Source of the DNA: Gammaproteobacteria bacterium
GTDB lineage: Bacteria; Pseudomonadota; Gammaproteobacteria; Xanthomonadales; Rhodanobacteraceae
NCBI GenBank assembly: GCA_021325195.1
Contig: JAJPHQ010000045.1
Coordinates: 1-54,166 of the forward strand
DNA length: 54,166 nucleotides
Direction: 5' to 3'
Shown: piece after piece, positions 32,330 through 41,969 of the stretch
How positions within the stretch are numbered: position 1 is the stretch's first letter
How the letters are laid out: each line of letters opens with the position of its first letter
The notes under the pieces: generated by a model
Seen by the model: the letters and a program-made list of their open reading frames with translations, nothing else
Database searches by the model: none
What the model was told of the DNA's origin: nothing
Program-made: the position numbers and the translations under genes

Positions 32330-33552
32330 GGCACCGGATCCAGCGCCATCGCGGGCGGCGCGCTCCGGAAACCCATCCCGCGCCGCGCCAGCGCATGCTT
32401 CAGCGGCGGCACCCGGTCGAAGGCGGCCAGCGCCAGCGAACGCAGCGGCGCGAGCAGCGGTTGTGGCAGGCACGCCAGCGACACCAGACCGTGACTGAAG
32501 GCCAGCACACCTGCGCGGTCCGGCGCACGACGCACGGCGTACGCGCGCAGGACTGCCGGTGCGCCCGGATCGCCGGCTGCGGCAACCATCTCCGCCAGCG
32601 TCAAGGCGTCGCGCAGGCCCAGGTTGAAGCCCTGCGCGCCGATCGGATGCACGGTCTGTGCCGCATTGCCGATCACCACGGCGCGCGGCGCGGTCAGCGA
32701 TTGCGCGAGCACGCGCCGGGCGCGATGGACGTGGCGCCTGCCGGGCAGCGCCAGCCTGCCTGATTTCCAGCCGAAACGCGCCTGCGCCAGCGCGAGGAAG
32801 CCATTGTCGTCCAGCGCCGCCACTTCTTCGTGGCGAGCGGCCGGTACCGTCAGCACCAGGCCCATCCGCCGCTTGGGCAACGGCAGCAGCGCGACCGGCC
32901 CCTGATCGGAAAAACGCTCGTACGCGCAGCCTTCGGCGTCACGCTCGCAGGCCACGGTGCACACGAACAGGCTCTGCCCATAATCGTGTTCCCCGGCGCC
33001 GATGCCCACGGCGTGGCGCACGAAGGAGTCGCTGCCGTCGGCCCCCACCAGCAGGCGCGCCTCGAACTCGCGCGTTGTTCCGTCGCCGGCGCGAACCGTT
33101 GCGCGCCAGCCACTGCCGGCCGGCCGCAGGGTTTCCAGCTTCGCCGGCGCCAGTCGCTGCACGCGCGTGCAGGCTTGCAAGCGCCGTTCCAGCGCCGCAC
33201 CGAGTGCACGGCCCGGCACGGTCGCGCCCAGCGCGTCCACGCCGGTTTCCGTCGCGGACAATCGCGTCGAACCGAATTCGCCCGCGCGGCTGACGTGCAG
33301 GCGGGTGATCGGGGCCGCCGCTGCTTCGGCGTGCCGCCATACGCCCAGCGCGCGCAACGCGTTCACCGATGCACGCGCCAGCGCGAGGTTGCGGTCGTTG
33401 TCGTCGTTGCGCGGCGCACCGTCCGGCGCGAGCGCGGGTGGCGCCGCCGCCTCGATCAGCGTCGCCCCGCGGCCGGCCGCGTCCAGCGCGATCGCGAGGC
33501 TGGCGCCGACCAGGCCGCCGCCGACGATCAGGATGTCCGTCGATTCGGGCAT
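32326..33552 (-). CDS. ubiH: UbiH-like 2-octaprenyl-6-methoxyphenol hydroxylase
   Basis: A 408-residue flavin monooxygenase of the ubiquinone pathway. Motifs are LIVGGGLVGAS, LLVGADGSDS and VIGNAAQTVHPIGAQGFNLG; the GNAAQT variant is the one found in E. coli UbiH, which supports this name over its neighbour. First gene of a two-gene minus-strand operon, divergent from the DUF6580 gene over 85 bases. Confidence 0.87.
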   Translation of the reverse strand: MPESTDILIVGGGLVGASLAIALDAAGRGATLIEAAAPPALAPDGAPRNDDNDRNLALARASVNALRALGVWRHAEAAAAPITRLHVSRAGEFGSTRLSATETGVDALGATVPGRALGAALERRLQACTRVQRLAPAKLETLRPAGSGWRATVRAGDGTTREFEARLLVGADGSDSFVRHAVGIGAGEHDYGQSLFVCTVACERDAEGCAYERFSDQGPVALLPLPKRRMGLVLTVPAARHEEVAALDDNGFLALAQARFGWKSGRLALPGRRHVHRARRVLAQSLTAPRAVVIGNAAQTVHPIGAQGFNLGLRDALTLAEMVAAAGDPGAPAVLRAYAVRRAPDRAGVLAFSHGLVSLACLPQPLLAPLRSLALAAFDRVPPLKHALARRGMGFRSAPPAMALDPVP

Positions 33553-33637
33553 CCGGCGATCATACCGATCCCTTCGCTCACCTGCTTTGCGCTAGACTTG
33601 CGGTGTTTTCCGATTCCGTTTTCCCCGAGGTTCCGTC

Positions 33638-34234
33638 ATGCCTTCCCCCACCCCATCGCGTCTGTTCACGCCCGGCAACCTCGTCCTGAGCGGCATGATT
33701 GCCTTTGCCGCGGGTTACCGGCTGCTGGTGCATTTCGCGGCGGGCGCACTGCCATGGAACTTCACGCCCGTCGAGGCAATCGCGCTGTTCGGGGGCGCCT
33801 GCTTCGCCAGCCGCAGGCTCGCGATCGCGGTGCCGCTGGTCGCGATGGCCGTGGCGGACGCGGTGATCGCGTTTTCGCTGCCTGCCTCGCAGGTCACGGG
33901 CTGGCTGGCGATCGCACCGGTGATCTACGCCTGCATCGCGCTGACCGCGTTCGCCGGCTTCGCGCTGCGCGGCCGGGTGCGCGTGCTCAACACCCTGTTC
34001 GCCGCGGCGGCCAGCGCGACGGGGTTCTATCTCGTCACCAACTTCTTCGTGTGGCTGGATGGCGGGATCTATCCGCACACGCCGGGCGGACTGGCTGCAT
34101 GCTACGTCGCTGCACTGCCGTTCTACCAGTACGGCACCCTGCCCGGCACGGTGTTCTGGAGCGCGCTGCTGTTCGGAGGTTTCGCCCTGCTCGGTCGCCG
34201 CTGGACGGTGCTGCGCCTGTCCGCCGCGCGTTGA
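33638..34234 (+). CDS. DUF6580-like integral membrane protein
   Basis: A 198-residue hydrophobic protein with about five or six predicted membrane helices and a conserved-looking NFTPVEAIALFGGACF segment near residue 45. It resembles the DUF6580 putative transport family, whose fold is reminiscent of ECF-transporter substrate-binding subunits. It has a good ribosome site (GAGG eight bases before the ATG) and lies 15 bases upstream of the cobalamin adenosyltransferase, suggesting a role in uptake of cobalamin or a precursor; function is unproven. Confidence 0.7.
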   Translation: MPSPTPSRLFTPGNLVLSGMIAFAAGYRLLVHFAAGALPWNFTPVEAIALFGGACFASRRLAIAVPLVAMAVADAVIAFSLPASQVTGWLAIAPVIYACIALTAFAGFALRGRVRVLNTLFAAAASATGFYLVTNFFVWLDGGIYPHTPGGLAACYVAALPFYQYGTLPGTVFWSALLFGGFALLGRRWTVLRLSAAR

Positions 34235-34249
34235 CGGGCGCGGCCCGCC

Positions 34250-34816
34250 GTGGGCAACCGCCTGTCCAGGATTTACACGAAGACCGGGGATGACGGGACC
34301 ACCGGCCTCGGCGATGGCACGCGCACGCCCAAGGATTCCGCACGGGTCACCGCGTACGGCACGGTCGATGAACTGAATTCGGCGATCGGCGTGCTGCTGG
34401 CCTGCCAGGGCGTAACCGGCGAGGTGCGCGACACGCTGACGCAGGTGCAGCACGACCTGTTCGATCTGGGCGGCGAGCTGTGCATCCCCGGCATGGCGAT
34501 GATCGCGGACGACGACGTGTCGCGCCTCGAAACCATGCTGGACCGATTCAACGCCGACCTGCCGGTGCTGAAGGAATTCATCCTGCCCGGCGGCGGCATG
34601 GCCGCAGCGCAGTGCCACGTCGCGCGCACGGTGTGCCGCCGCGCGGAACGCTGCGTGGTGACGCTGGCGCGCGCCGAGACGGTGCGTCCGCAGGCGCTGC
34701 ATTACCTGAACCGCCTGTCCGACCTGCTGTTCGTGCTGGCGCGCGTGCTGGCGCGCGCGGGCGGACACGGCGAGGTGCTGTGGCAGCACGAACGGCACCG
34801 GAAACCCGTGAAATGA
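34250..34816 (+). CDS. PduO-type cob(I)alamin adenosyltransferase
   Basis: A 188-residue ATP:cob(I)alamin adenosyltransferase. TKTGDDGTTGLGDG is the N-terminal ATP-binding loop, followed by the RVTAYGTVDELNSAIG and CRRAERCV helical signatures. It makes adenosylcobalamin. The GTG start is the only one that gives the complete ATP loop. It follows the membrane protein by 15 bases and precedes the deacetylase-like gene by 4. Confidence 0.93.
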   Translation: MGNRLSRIYTKTGDDGTTGLGDGTRTPKDSARVTAYGTVDELNSAIGVLLACQGVTGEVRDTLTQVQHDLFDLGGELCIPGMAMIADDDVSRLETMLDRFNADLPVLKEFILPGGGMAAAQCHVARTVCRRAERCVVTLARAETVRPQALHYLNRLSDLLFVLARVLARAGGHGEVLWQHERHRKPVK

Positions 34817-34820
34817 AACG

Positions 34821-35744
34821 ATGAGCGTGCGGCTGTACACGCACCCGGCCTGCCTCGAGCACGATCCCGGCAGCGGTCATCCCGAATCGCCCGCGCGGCT
34901 GCGCGCGGTGCTGGCCGCGCTGGACGATCCGCGCTTTGCTTCGCTGGAACGCGGCGAGGCGCCGCGCGCCACGCGCGAACAGTTGCTGCGCGTGCACGAC
35001 GGAGCCTACGTCGATGCGGTCTTTGCGGCAGCGCCTGCGCACGGCATGGTGCGGCTCGACCCCGACACCGTGATGTCGCCCGGTTCGCTGGAGGCGGCGT
35101 TGCGCGCGGCCGGTGCCGCGTGCGCCGCGGTGGATGACGTGATGCGCGGCGAGACGCGGCGTGCCTTCTGCGCGGTGCGTCCACCCGGCCACCACGCGAC
35201 GCGCCATCAGGCGATGGGCTTCTGCCTGTTCGACACTGTCGCGGTCGCCGCGGCGCACGCGCTGGAGGCGCACGGCCTCGAACGCGTCGCCATCGCCGAC
35301 TTCGACGTGCACCATGGCAACGGCACGCAGGCCATCTTCTGGCGCGATCCGCGCGTCGTGTTCGCGTCCAGCCACCAGATGCCGCTGTACCCGGGCACCG
35401 GCGCGGCCGGCGAGCGCGGCGCCGGCAACATCTTCAACGCGCCGCTGGCACCCGGCGCCGGATCCACCGAGTTCCGCGAGGCGTGGGACGCGACGCTGCT
35501 GCCGGCGATCGACGCCTTCCGACCGCAACTGCTGCTGGTCTCCGCCGGCTTCGACGCGCACGCGCGCGATCCGCTGGCGCAACTGCAACTCGCGGCCGGC
35601 GATTACGGATGGATCACGCAACGGCTGTGCGGCATCGCCGGCGCACACGCGGACGGCCGGGTCGTCTCCACGCTGGAGGGCGGCTACGACCTCGCGGCGC
35701 TCGCCGAATCGGCGGCGGCGCACGTGGCGGCGCTGATGGCGTGA
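34821..35744 (+). CDS. Histone deacetylase superfamily (class II-like) amidohydrolase
   Basis: A 307-residue arginase/deacetylase-fold protein. RPPGHHA carries the catalytic histidine pair; the zinc ligands are in DFDVHHGNGTQ and SAGFDAHARDPL; the final TLEGGYDL is also conserved. Bacterial members deacetylate acetylpolyamines or protein lysines. The substrate is not evident from the neighbours. It probably shares a transcript with the adenosyltransferase; 106 bases then precede lptD. Confidence 0.88.
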   Translation: MSVRLYTHPACLEHDPGSGHPESPARLRAVLAALDDPRFASLERGEAPRATREQLLRVHDGAYVDAVFAAAPAHGMVRLDPDTVMSPGSLEAALRAAGAACAAVDDVMRGETRRAFCAVRPPGHHATRHQAMGFCLFDTVAVAAAHALEAHGLERVAIADFDVHHGNGTQAIFWRDPRVVFASSHQMPLYPGTGAAGERGAGNIFNAPLAPGAGSTEFREAWDATLLPAIDAFRPQLLLVSAGFDAHARDPLAQLQLAAGDYGWITQRLCGIAGAHADGRVVSTLEGGYDLAALAESAAAHVAALMA

Positions 35745-35850
35745 CGCCCGCACTTTTGCGTGTCTTTCATGAACGATTCCGCGGCACCCCGCTCCACAGG
35801 AAGGCGGCGATTCTGTTAGCTTACGCGCGGTCATTCATCGAGGAAGGTCC

Positions 35851-38124
35851 GTGCTGCGCCGAACCAAGCCGCTGACGCCGCGCGCGCTGGCCTTCGCCAT
35901 CGCCATGGCCGCCGCTCCCGGCAGCGTGCTCGCGCAGACCAAGGCCGGCGTATGCCCGCTGGGTGCGTTCGTCTGCCCGGTGATCAAGAACGATTTCGCG
36001 CTGTGCAGGAAGAACGACCTGCTGGATTTCTACGTGCCGGGCCTGCCGAGCGAGGGCGACCGCGACACCACGCCGTGGCAGATCCGCGCCGACCGCTTCA
36101 GCAGCCCGGACAGCACCACTTTCCGGCTGAGCGGCGACGTCGCGCTGCAGCGCCTGGACCAGTTGCTGCGCTCCGACAGCCTCACCTACAACAGCGACAC
36201 CACCGCGTACGACGCCCAGGGGCACGTGCGCTACCAGGAACGCGACATGCTGCTGTCGGCCGACAGCATGAAGGGAACCACCGATCCCGAGTACGGCGTG
36301 GCCGACGACGTGAAGTACCAGTTGCTGACCTCGCGCGGCAACGGCGTCGCGAGCCGGGCGATCATGCTGGACCAGAACCGCAGCAAGTTCCATCAGGTCA
36401 CCTATTCGACCTGCGACCTCGATCATCGCGTGTGGGAAATCCGCGCCGACTCGATGACGATGGACGAGAACAAGGGCCGCGGCGTGGCGCATGACGTGAC
36501 CATGCGCCTGAAGGGCGTGCCGTTCCTGTGGCTGCCCTACATGAGTTTCCCGATCGACAACCAGCGCCAGTCGGGATTCCTGTACCCCTCGTTCGGCAAC
36601 AACAGCCGGACGGGTTTCTATTTCGCGCTGCCGTATTACCTCAACCTCGCGCCCAACTACGACGCCACCCTGACCCCGATGTGGTATTCGGACCGCGGCG
36701 CGATGCTGGGCGCGCAGTTCCGCTACCTCACCGCCAGCAGCCACGGCGAGCTCAACATCGACTACATGCCGCACGACAGCGTCACCGACCGTGACCGCGG
36801 CTATCTGACGTTCACCAACCAGACGCTGCTGCCGTGGAACCTCAACTGGTCCACCAGCATCCAGCGCGTCACCGATTCGTCGTACTTCGAGGATTTCGGC
36901 CGCAACCTCACCACCGCCGCGATCACGCTGCTGCCTTCGTCCACCTACGTCACCACCGGCGGCGACTGGTGGAGCGCGGGCATCGGCGGGGACGTGTACC
37001 AGATCACCGACCCCGCGCTGACCGACCAGTCCGCGCCCTACAACCGCCTGCCGCGGCTGTATTTCAACGCCAGCCGCCCGCTCGGTCCGCTGGGCGGCCC
37101 CGAGTGGGGCGTGAACGCCGAGGCCGTGCGCTTCGTGCGGCCCGACTCGCTGGACGGCGACCGCTTCGACCTGTATCCCTACCTTGCGTGGCCGCTGCAG
37201 GGCGCGGCGTGGTTCCTGCGGCCCGAACTGGGCTACCGCTTCACCACCTACGATCTGCAAGGCCCGGTGTCGCCCGGCGGCCCGACCCATCCCTCGCGCA
37301 GCCTGCCGATCTTCGACATCGATGCCGGCCTGATCTTCGAGCGCGACACGCACCTGTTCGGCCAGGACTACACCCAGACCCTGGAACCGCGCGTCTTTTA
37401 CCTGTACGTGCCCTACCGCAACCAGAACGACCTGCCGCTGTTCGACAGCCAGCCGCTGACCTTCGACTTCTGGCAACTGTTCACCACCAACAGCTTCAGC
37501 GGCGCCGACCGCCAGACCAACGCCAACAACCTGTCGTTGGCGCTGACCACGCGGTTCCTGGACGACAGCGGGGTCGAGCGGATCTCGGCCAGCATCGGGC
37601 AGATCCGCTACTTCACGCCGCAGAAGGTGCAGCTTTATCCCAACTCGCCGGTGGTCGCTTACTCGGGTTCGGACTACGTCGCCAACCTCACGCTGTCGCT
37701 CAACGACAACTGGCGGCTGACTTCCTCGCAGCAGTGGAATCCCCACACCAGCGAGACCGACGTCTCCACCATCGGCCTGCAGCGCCGCCTGTGGGGCGAC
37801 GGCATCGTCAACATCGACTACCGCTACCGCCGCGACCTGCTGGAACAGGCCGACGTGTCGGCCGAGATCCCGATCGGCCCGAGCTGGAAACTGGTGGGCC
37901 GCTACGACTACTCGATGCGCGACAAGCGCGTGGTCGATGCCTTCGCCGGCTTCGAATGGGACAGCTGCTGCACCTCGGTACGCCTGCTGGCCCGCCACTA
38001 CGTGTACGACCTGCAGGGCAACAGCAACAACGCCATCATGCTGGATATCGAGTTCAAGGGCGTGGGCACCTACGGCCAGCACACCGGCACCTTCCTGCGT
38101 AATGCTATCCTTGGCTATCAGTAG
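35851..38124 (+). CDS. lptD: LPS-assembly outer-membrane protein LptD
   Basis: A 757-residue LPS-insertion protein. Signal peptide residues 1-29 (ending VLAQ), an N-terminal OstA/LptA-like domain (about 55-190) and a large C-terminal barrel. Cysteines needed for the inter-domain disulfides are visible: three near residues 34-53 (VCPLG, VCPVI, FALCRK) and a pair in DSCCTS near the C-terminus. The GTG start has GGAAGG four bases upstream. It leads the canonical lptD-surA-pdxA-rsmA-apaG-apaH cluster. Confidence 0.96.
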   Translation: MLRRTKPLTPRALAFAIAMAAAPGSVLAQTKAGVCPLGAFVCPVIKNDFALCRKNDLLDFYVPGLPSEGDRDTTPWQIRADRFSSPDSTTFRLSGDVALQRLDQLLRSDSLTYNSDTTAYDAQGHVRYQERDMLLSADSMKGTTDPEYGVADDVKYQLLTSRGNGVASRAIMLDQNRSKFHQVTYSTCDLDHRVWEIRADSMTMDENKGRGVAHDVTMRLKGVPFLWLPYMSFPIDNQRQSGFLYPSFGNNSRTGFYFALPYYLNLAPNYDATLTPMWYSDRGAMLGAQFRYLTASSHGELNIDYMPHDSVTDRDRGYLTFTNQTLLPWNLNWSTSIQRVTDSSYFEDFGRNLTTAAITLLPSSTYVTTGGDWWSAGIGGDVYQITDPALTDQSAPYNRLPRLYFNASRPLGPLGGPEWGVNAEAVRFVRPDSLDGDRFDLYPYLAWPLQGAAWFLRPELGYRFTTYDLQGPVSPGGPTHPSRSLPIFDIDAGLIFERDTHLFGQDYTQTLEPRVFYLYVPYRNQNDLPLFDSQPLTFDFWQLFTTNSFSGADRQTNANNLSLALTTRFLDDSGVERISASIGQIRYFTPQKVQLYPNSPVVAYSGSDYVANLTLSLNDNWRLTSSQQWNPHTSETDVSTIGLQRRLWGDGIVNIDYRYRRDLLEQADVSAEIPIGPSWKLVGRYDYSMRDKRVVDAFAGFEWDSCCTSVRLLARHYVYDLQGNSNNAIMLDIEFKGVGTYGQHTGTFLRNAILGYQ

Positions 38125-38179
38125 CCGGACTCCCGCGCCCGCCTGATCCAACTTCCAGCCTCGAGCGCGGTCCAATCCG

Positions 38180-38203
38180 CAGCCGGCCCGCCGGCTGTTC
38201 CTT
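38180..38203 (+). terminator. Attenuator-like hairpin between lptD and surA
   Basis: CAGCCGG-CCCG-CCGGCTG followed by TTCCTT (38180-38203) in the 98-base gap. It resembles a weak intrinsic terminator, 20 bases before the surA start. Confidence 0.45.
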
Positions 38204-38222
38204 CAGCGAATCCGATCCTTCC

Positions 38223-39614
38223 ATGAACACATTCCGCCTTCCCGCCCTGTTCGCGCCGGTGGCCGCGCTCGTGCTCGCCACGCCCGCCTTCGCCCAGTTG
38301 CTGAGCCCCGACAACCCGCCGGGTACCGCGCAGCAGGCGCCCCAGCAGGTCCAGGGGCTGGACCGGATCGTGGCCGTGGTCAACGACGGCGTGGTCCTGC
38401 AGAGCGAGCTGAACCAGACCGTGGGCACGATCCTGCACCAGATCCAGGCCCAGGGCGGCACGCCGCCGCCGCTGGACGTGCTGCAAAAACAGGTGCTGCA
38501 GCGGCTGATCCTGAACAAGCTGGAAGTGCAGCGCGCCCGGGACAACGGCCTGCGCGTGTCCGACGACCAGCTCGACGCCGCGGTCGCCAACGTGGCCCAG
38601 CAGAACAAGATGACGGTGCCGCAACTGCAGGCGGCCATGCAACGGGACGGCGTGGACTACGGCGCCTTCCGCGAGCAGTTGCGCGACCAGTTGCTGATCC
38701 AGGAACTGCGCCAGCAGGTGATGCAGCAGGCGGCGCAGGTTTCCGACGCCGAGATCGACAACCTGATCTCCAGCCCCGCGTTCAAGCAGGGCGAGGTGCA
38801 CCTGGCGCGCATCCTGATCGGCCTGCCCGAGGGCGCGACCTCCGCGCAGATCGACGCAGCCAAGGCCAAGGCCGACAAGATCGAGGACGAGCTGAAGGCC
38901 GGCAGGGACTTCTCGCAGCTCGCGGTCAGCAGCTCGGATGCGCCCGACGCACTGGAGGGCGGCGACCTGGGCTGGCGGCCGGTGGACGAACTGCCCGGTC
39001 CGATCGTGCAGATCATCAACGCCATGCAGCCGGGCCAGGTGACCGCGCCGCTGCGCGACCCCTCCGGCTTCACGATCGTCAAGCTGATCGACCGGCGCAC
39101 GCCCGACACCCGCCGGATCGTCACCGAATACCATGCGCGCCACCTGATGATCAAACCCACGGCGGTGCTCACCCCGGAGCAGGCGCACGGCAAGATCGAA
39201 ACGCTGTACCGCGACATCGTGGACGGCCACCAGGATTTCGCGGCGCTGGCAAAGAAGGATTCGGACGACCCGACCACGGCCAACGCGGGCGGCGACATGG
39301 GCTGGTTCATGCAGGACGACTGGGGCAGCGAGGTCGGCAAGCTGCTGGCTTCGATGAAGCCGGGCGAAGTGTCGCAGCCGTTCCAGAGCCCGGACGGTTC
39401 CTGGCACATCATCCAGTTGCTGGGCACCCGCCAGGCCGACAAGACCGAGGAGCTCGAACGCGACCAGGCGCGGCAGGCGATCGCGATGCGCAAGGGCGAG
39501 CAGGCCTACGAGCAGTTCCTGCGCGACCTGCGCTCCTCGGCCTACGTCGATATCCTCGCGCCCGGTCTGGGTGAGGACGCGACGGCATCGACCGGCAGTC
39601 CCCCGTCTCCGTGA
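38223..39614 (+). CDS. surA: Periplasmic chaperone/peptidyl-prolyl isomerase SurA
   Basis: A 463-residue protein with a signal peptide (residues 1-25, AFAQ). The SurA N-terminal chaperone domain (RIVAVVNDGVVLQSEL) is followed by two parvulin domains at about residues 190-290 and 300-400 (each with a GGDLGW or GGDMGW block) and a C-terminal helix. It delivers unfolded outer-membrane proteins, including LptD, to the BAM complex. Its stop overlaps the pdxA GTG start. Confidence 0.96.
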   Translation: MNTFRLPALFAPVAALVLATPAFAQLLSPDNPPGTAQQAPQQVQGLDRIVAVVNDGVVLQSELNQTVGTILHQIQAQGGTPPPLDVLQKQVLQRLILNKLEVQRARDNGLRVSDDQLDAAVANVAQQNKMTVPQLQAAMQRDGVDYGAFREQLRDQLLIQELRQQVMQQAAQVSDAEIDNLISSPAFKQGEVHLARILIGLPEGATSAQIDAAKAKADKIEDELKAGRDFSQLAVSSSDAPDALEGGDLGWRPVDELPGPIVQIINAMQPGQVTAPLRDPSGFTIVKLIDRRTPDTRRIVTEYHARHLMIKPTAVLTPEQAHGKIETLYRDIVDGHQDFAALAKKDSDDPTTANAGGDMGWFMQDDWGSEVGKLLASMKPGEVSQPFQSPDGSWHIIQLLGTRQADKTEELERDQARQAIAMRKGEQAYEQFLRDLRSSAYVDILAPGLGEDATASTGSPPSP

Positions 39615-40645
39615 ACGCCGTGCCGGCAAGGGCCGGCACGGGGCGCCGTGACGGCCTGCCGCGGCTCGCCGTCACCGGCGGGGAACCGGCCGGGATCGGC
39701 CCGGAGCTGGTCGCGAAACTGGCGGCGACGCCCATCGCGGCGGACCTGATTGCGATCAGCGATCGCGGATTGCTGGAACGCGCCGCGGCGCGCTGCGGCG
39801 TCGCGCTGAAACTCGAAGCATTCGACGGCCGGCCGCGTGCCCTGCGCGCCGCGGGTTCGCTGCGCCTGCTGGAAGTACCGCTGCGTGCGGTGGAAATGCC
39901 CGGCAAGCCCGATCCGCGCAATGCCTTCCACGTGCTGCAAACCCTCGCGCGCGCGGCCGACGGCTGCATCGCCGGCGAATTCGATGCGGTGGTGACCGCT
40001 CCGGTGCAGAAGTCCGTGATCAACGACGCCGGCGAACGCTTCACCGGCCACACCGAACTGTTCGCCGAACGCGCGGGCCGCGAAGTGGTGATGATGCTGG
40101 CCTCGCCGGCACTGCGGATCGCGCTCGCGACCACGCACCTGCCGCTGCGCGAGGTGGCGGCCGCGATCACCCGCGATGCGCTGACGCGCACGCTGCGGAT
40201 CGTGCACGCGGAACTGATCGCGAAGTTCGGGATCGCCGCGCCCCGGATCGCGGTGCTGGGACTGAATCCGCATGCGGGCGAAGGCGGCCATCTGGGTCGC
40301 GAGGAAATCGAAACGATCATTCCTGCGCTGGAAGGGCTCCGTGACGAAGGCATGCATCTGCTCGGTCCGCTGCCTGCCGACACCGCGTTCGTGCCGGCGC
40401 TGCGCGCGCGCTACGACGCGGTGCTGGCGATGTACCACGATCAGGCGCTGCCGGTGCTGAAATCCGAAGCCTTCGACCGCACCGTCAACCTCACGCTGGG
40501 CCTGCCGTTCGTGCGCACCTCGGTCGATCACGGCACCGCGCTGGATCTGGCCGGCAGCAACCGCGCCGATCCCGCCAGCATGATCGCGGCGGCGGAAATG
40601 GCGTTGAAGCTCGCGCTGCGTGCCAAGGCGACGGAAGACGGGTAG
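39611..40645 (+). CDS. pdxA: 4-hydroxythreonine-4-phosphate dehydrogenase PdxA
   Basis: A 344-residue pyridoxal-phosphate biosynthesis enzyme. VTGGEPAGIGPEL, GHTELFAE, AMYHDQALPVLK and VDHGTALDLAG are family signatures and include the metal-binding histidines. The GTG start overlaps the surA stop (GTGA). Seventy bases without clear signals separate it from rsmA. Confidence 0.95.
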   Translation: MNAVPARAGTGRRDGLPRLAVTGGEPAGIGPELVAKLAATPIAADLIAISDRGLLERAAARCGVALKLEAFDGRPRALRAAGSLRLLEVPLRAVEMPGKPDPRNAFHVLQTLARAADGCIAGEFDAVVTAPVQKSVINDAGERFTGHTELFAERAGREVVMMLASPALRIALATTHLPLREVAAAITRDALTRTLRIVHAELIAKFGIAAPRIAVLGLNPHAGEGGHLGREEIETIIPALEGLRDEGMHLLGPLPADTAFVPALRARYDAVLAMYHDQALPVLKSEAFDRTVNLTLGLPFVRTSVDHGTALDLAGSNRADPASMIAAAEMALKLALRAKATEDG

Positions 40646-40715
40646 CTGCCGCAGCAGCGCCGAACCTCTCCGGTGCACGTCGTCGTGTGCCCATCCATGC
40701 CACCCATTCCTTTTC

Positions 40716-41537
40716 ATGCCCCGCCCCAAAAAACACTACGGCCAGCACTTCCTGCACGAGCGCTCGGTGATCGGGCGGATCGTCGCCGCAATCGCGCCGC
40801 AACCGGGTGACCGTCTGGTCGAGATCGGTCCCGGCGAAGGCGCGCTGACGATTCCGTTGCTCGAGGCTGCCGGAAGACTGACCGCGATCGAGCTCGATCG
40901 CGAACTGATCGAACCGCTGCGCGCACGCGCCGCGGGCATCGGGGCGCTGGAAGTGATCCACGCCGACGTGCTGGACGTCGATTTCACCGCGCTGGCGCAG
41001 GGCGGCAAGCTGCGGCTGGCCGGCAACCTGCCCTACTACGTTTCCAGTCCGATCCTGTTCCACTGCCTCGCGCACGCGGACGCCATCGCCGACATGCATT
41101 TCATGCTGCAGAAGGAGGTGGTGGACCGGATGGCCGCCGCGCCGGGCGGCAAGACGTACGGACGCCTGTCGGTGATGCTGCAACTCGCCTGCAGGGTGGA
41201 ACCGCTGTTGCGCGTGGCGCCCGGCGCGTTCCGGCCGCCGCCGGGGGTCGATTCGATGGTGGTGCGGCTGACGCCGCTGCCCGCGGCGCAGCGGCCTGAT
41301 CCAGCCCTGACGTGTCACATCGAAGCCGTCGTGCGCAGCGCCTTCGGCCGGCGCCGCAAGACGCTGGCCAATGCGCTTTCCGGCTTGCTGGATGCCGATG
41401 CAATCCGCGCGGCAGGCATCGATCCGGGTGCGCGCGCCGAGACCGTGCCGCCCCCGGGTTTCGTGACCCTGGCCCGCCATGCCGCCACGGCGGGCTTGCC
41501 TGCCGATGCGGAAGTCGTTGACAATGCCGGTGCATGA
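40716..41537 (+). CDS. rsmA: 16S rRNA dimethyladenosine methyltransferase
   Basis: A 273-residue KsgA/RsmA methyltransferase that dimethylates two adjacent adenosines at the 3' end of 16S rRNA. YGQHFL, the SAM site EIGPGEGALT and the catalytic NLPYYVSSP motif are present. The ATG at 40716 matches family N-termini (PKKHYGQHFL); no strong ribosome site precedes it. The stop overlaps the apaG start (ATGA). Confidence 0.96.
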   Translation: MPRPKKHYGQHFLHERSVIGRIVAAIAPQPGDRLVEIGPGEGALTIPLLEAAGRLTAIELDRELIEPLRARAAGIGALEVIHADVLDVDFTALAQGGKLRLAGNLPYYVSSPILFHCLAHADAIADMHFMLQKEVVDRMAAAPGGKTYGRLSVMLQLACRVEPLLRVAPGAFRPPPGVDSMVVRLTPLPAAQRPDPALTCHIEAVVRSAFGRRRKTLANALSGLLDADAIRAAGIDPGARAETVPPPGFVTLARHAATAGLPADAEVVDNAGA

Positions 41538-41956
41538 GCATCCGCCAGAATCCCGTCGACGAAAAACGCGAGCCGCGTGAAGCCGAGCCGTACTCCGTGG
41601 AGGTCTCGGTGGCGGCGCATTACGTCGCCGAACAGTCCAAGCCGGAAGCCAACCGCTACGTGTTCGCCTACGTGGTCACCCTGCGCAACGTGGGCATGAA
41701 GCCGGCGCGCCTGCTGTCGCGTCACTGGATCATCACCGACGCCAACGGCAAGGTCGAGGAAGTGCGCGGCGATGGCGTGGTCGGCGAACAGCCCCGCCTG
41801 CGGCCCGGCGAGCAGTACGAGTACACCTCCGGCGCGGTGCTGGAAACCCAGGTCGGCACCATGCGCGGCGCCTACCTGATGCACGCCGATGACGGCACCG
41901 ACTTCGAGACGCCGATCCCCGAGTTCGTGCTGTCGGTACCGCGCACCCTGCATTGA
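41534..41956 (+). CDS. apaG: ApaG protein
   Basis: A 140-residue ApaG/F-box-A fold protein of unknown biochemical role, with the typical YVFAYVVTLRNVG, SRHWIITDANG and GEQPRLRPGE blocks. It lies in its usual place between rsmA and apaH and is coupled to rsmA by an ATGA overlap. Confidence 0.96.
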   Translation: MSIRQNPVDEKREPREAEPYSVEVSVAAHYVAEQSKPEANRYVFAYVVTLRNVGMKPARLLSRHWIITDANGKVEEVRGDGVVGEQPRLRPGEQYEYTSGAVLETQVGTMRGAYLMHADDGTDFETPIPEFVLSVPRTLH

Positions 41957-41969
41957 TCGGGGCCCGCAC

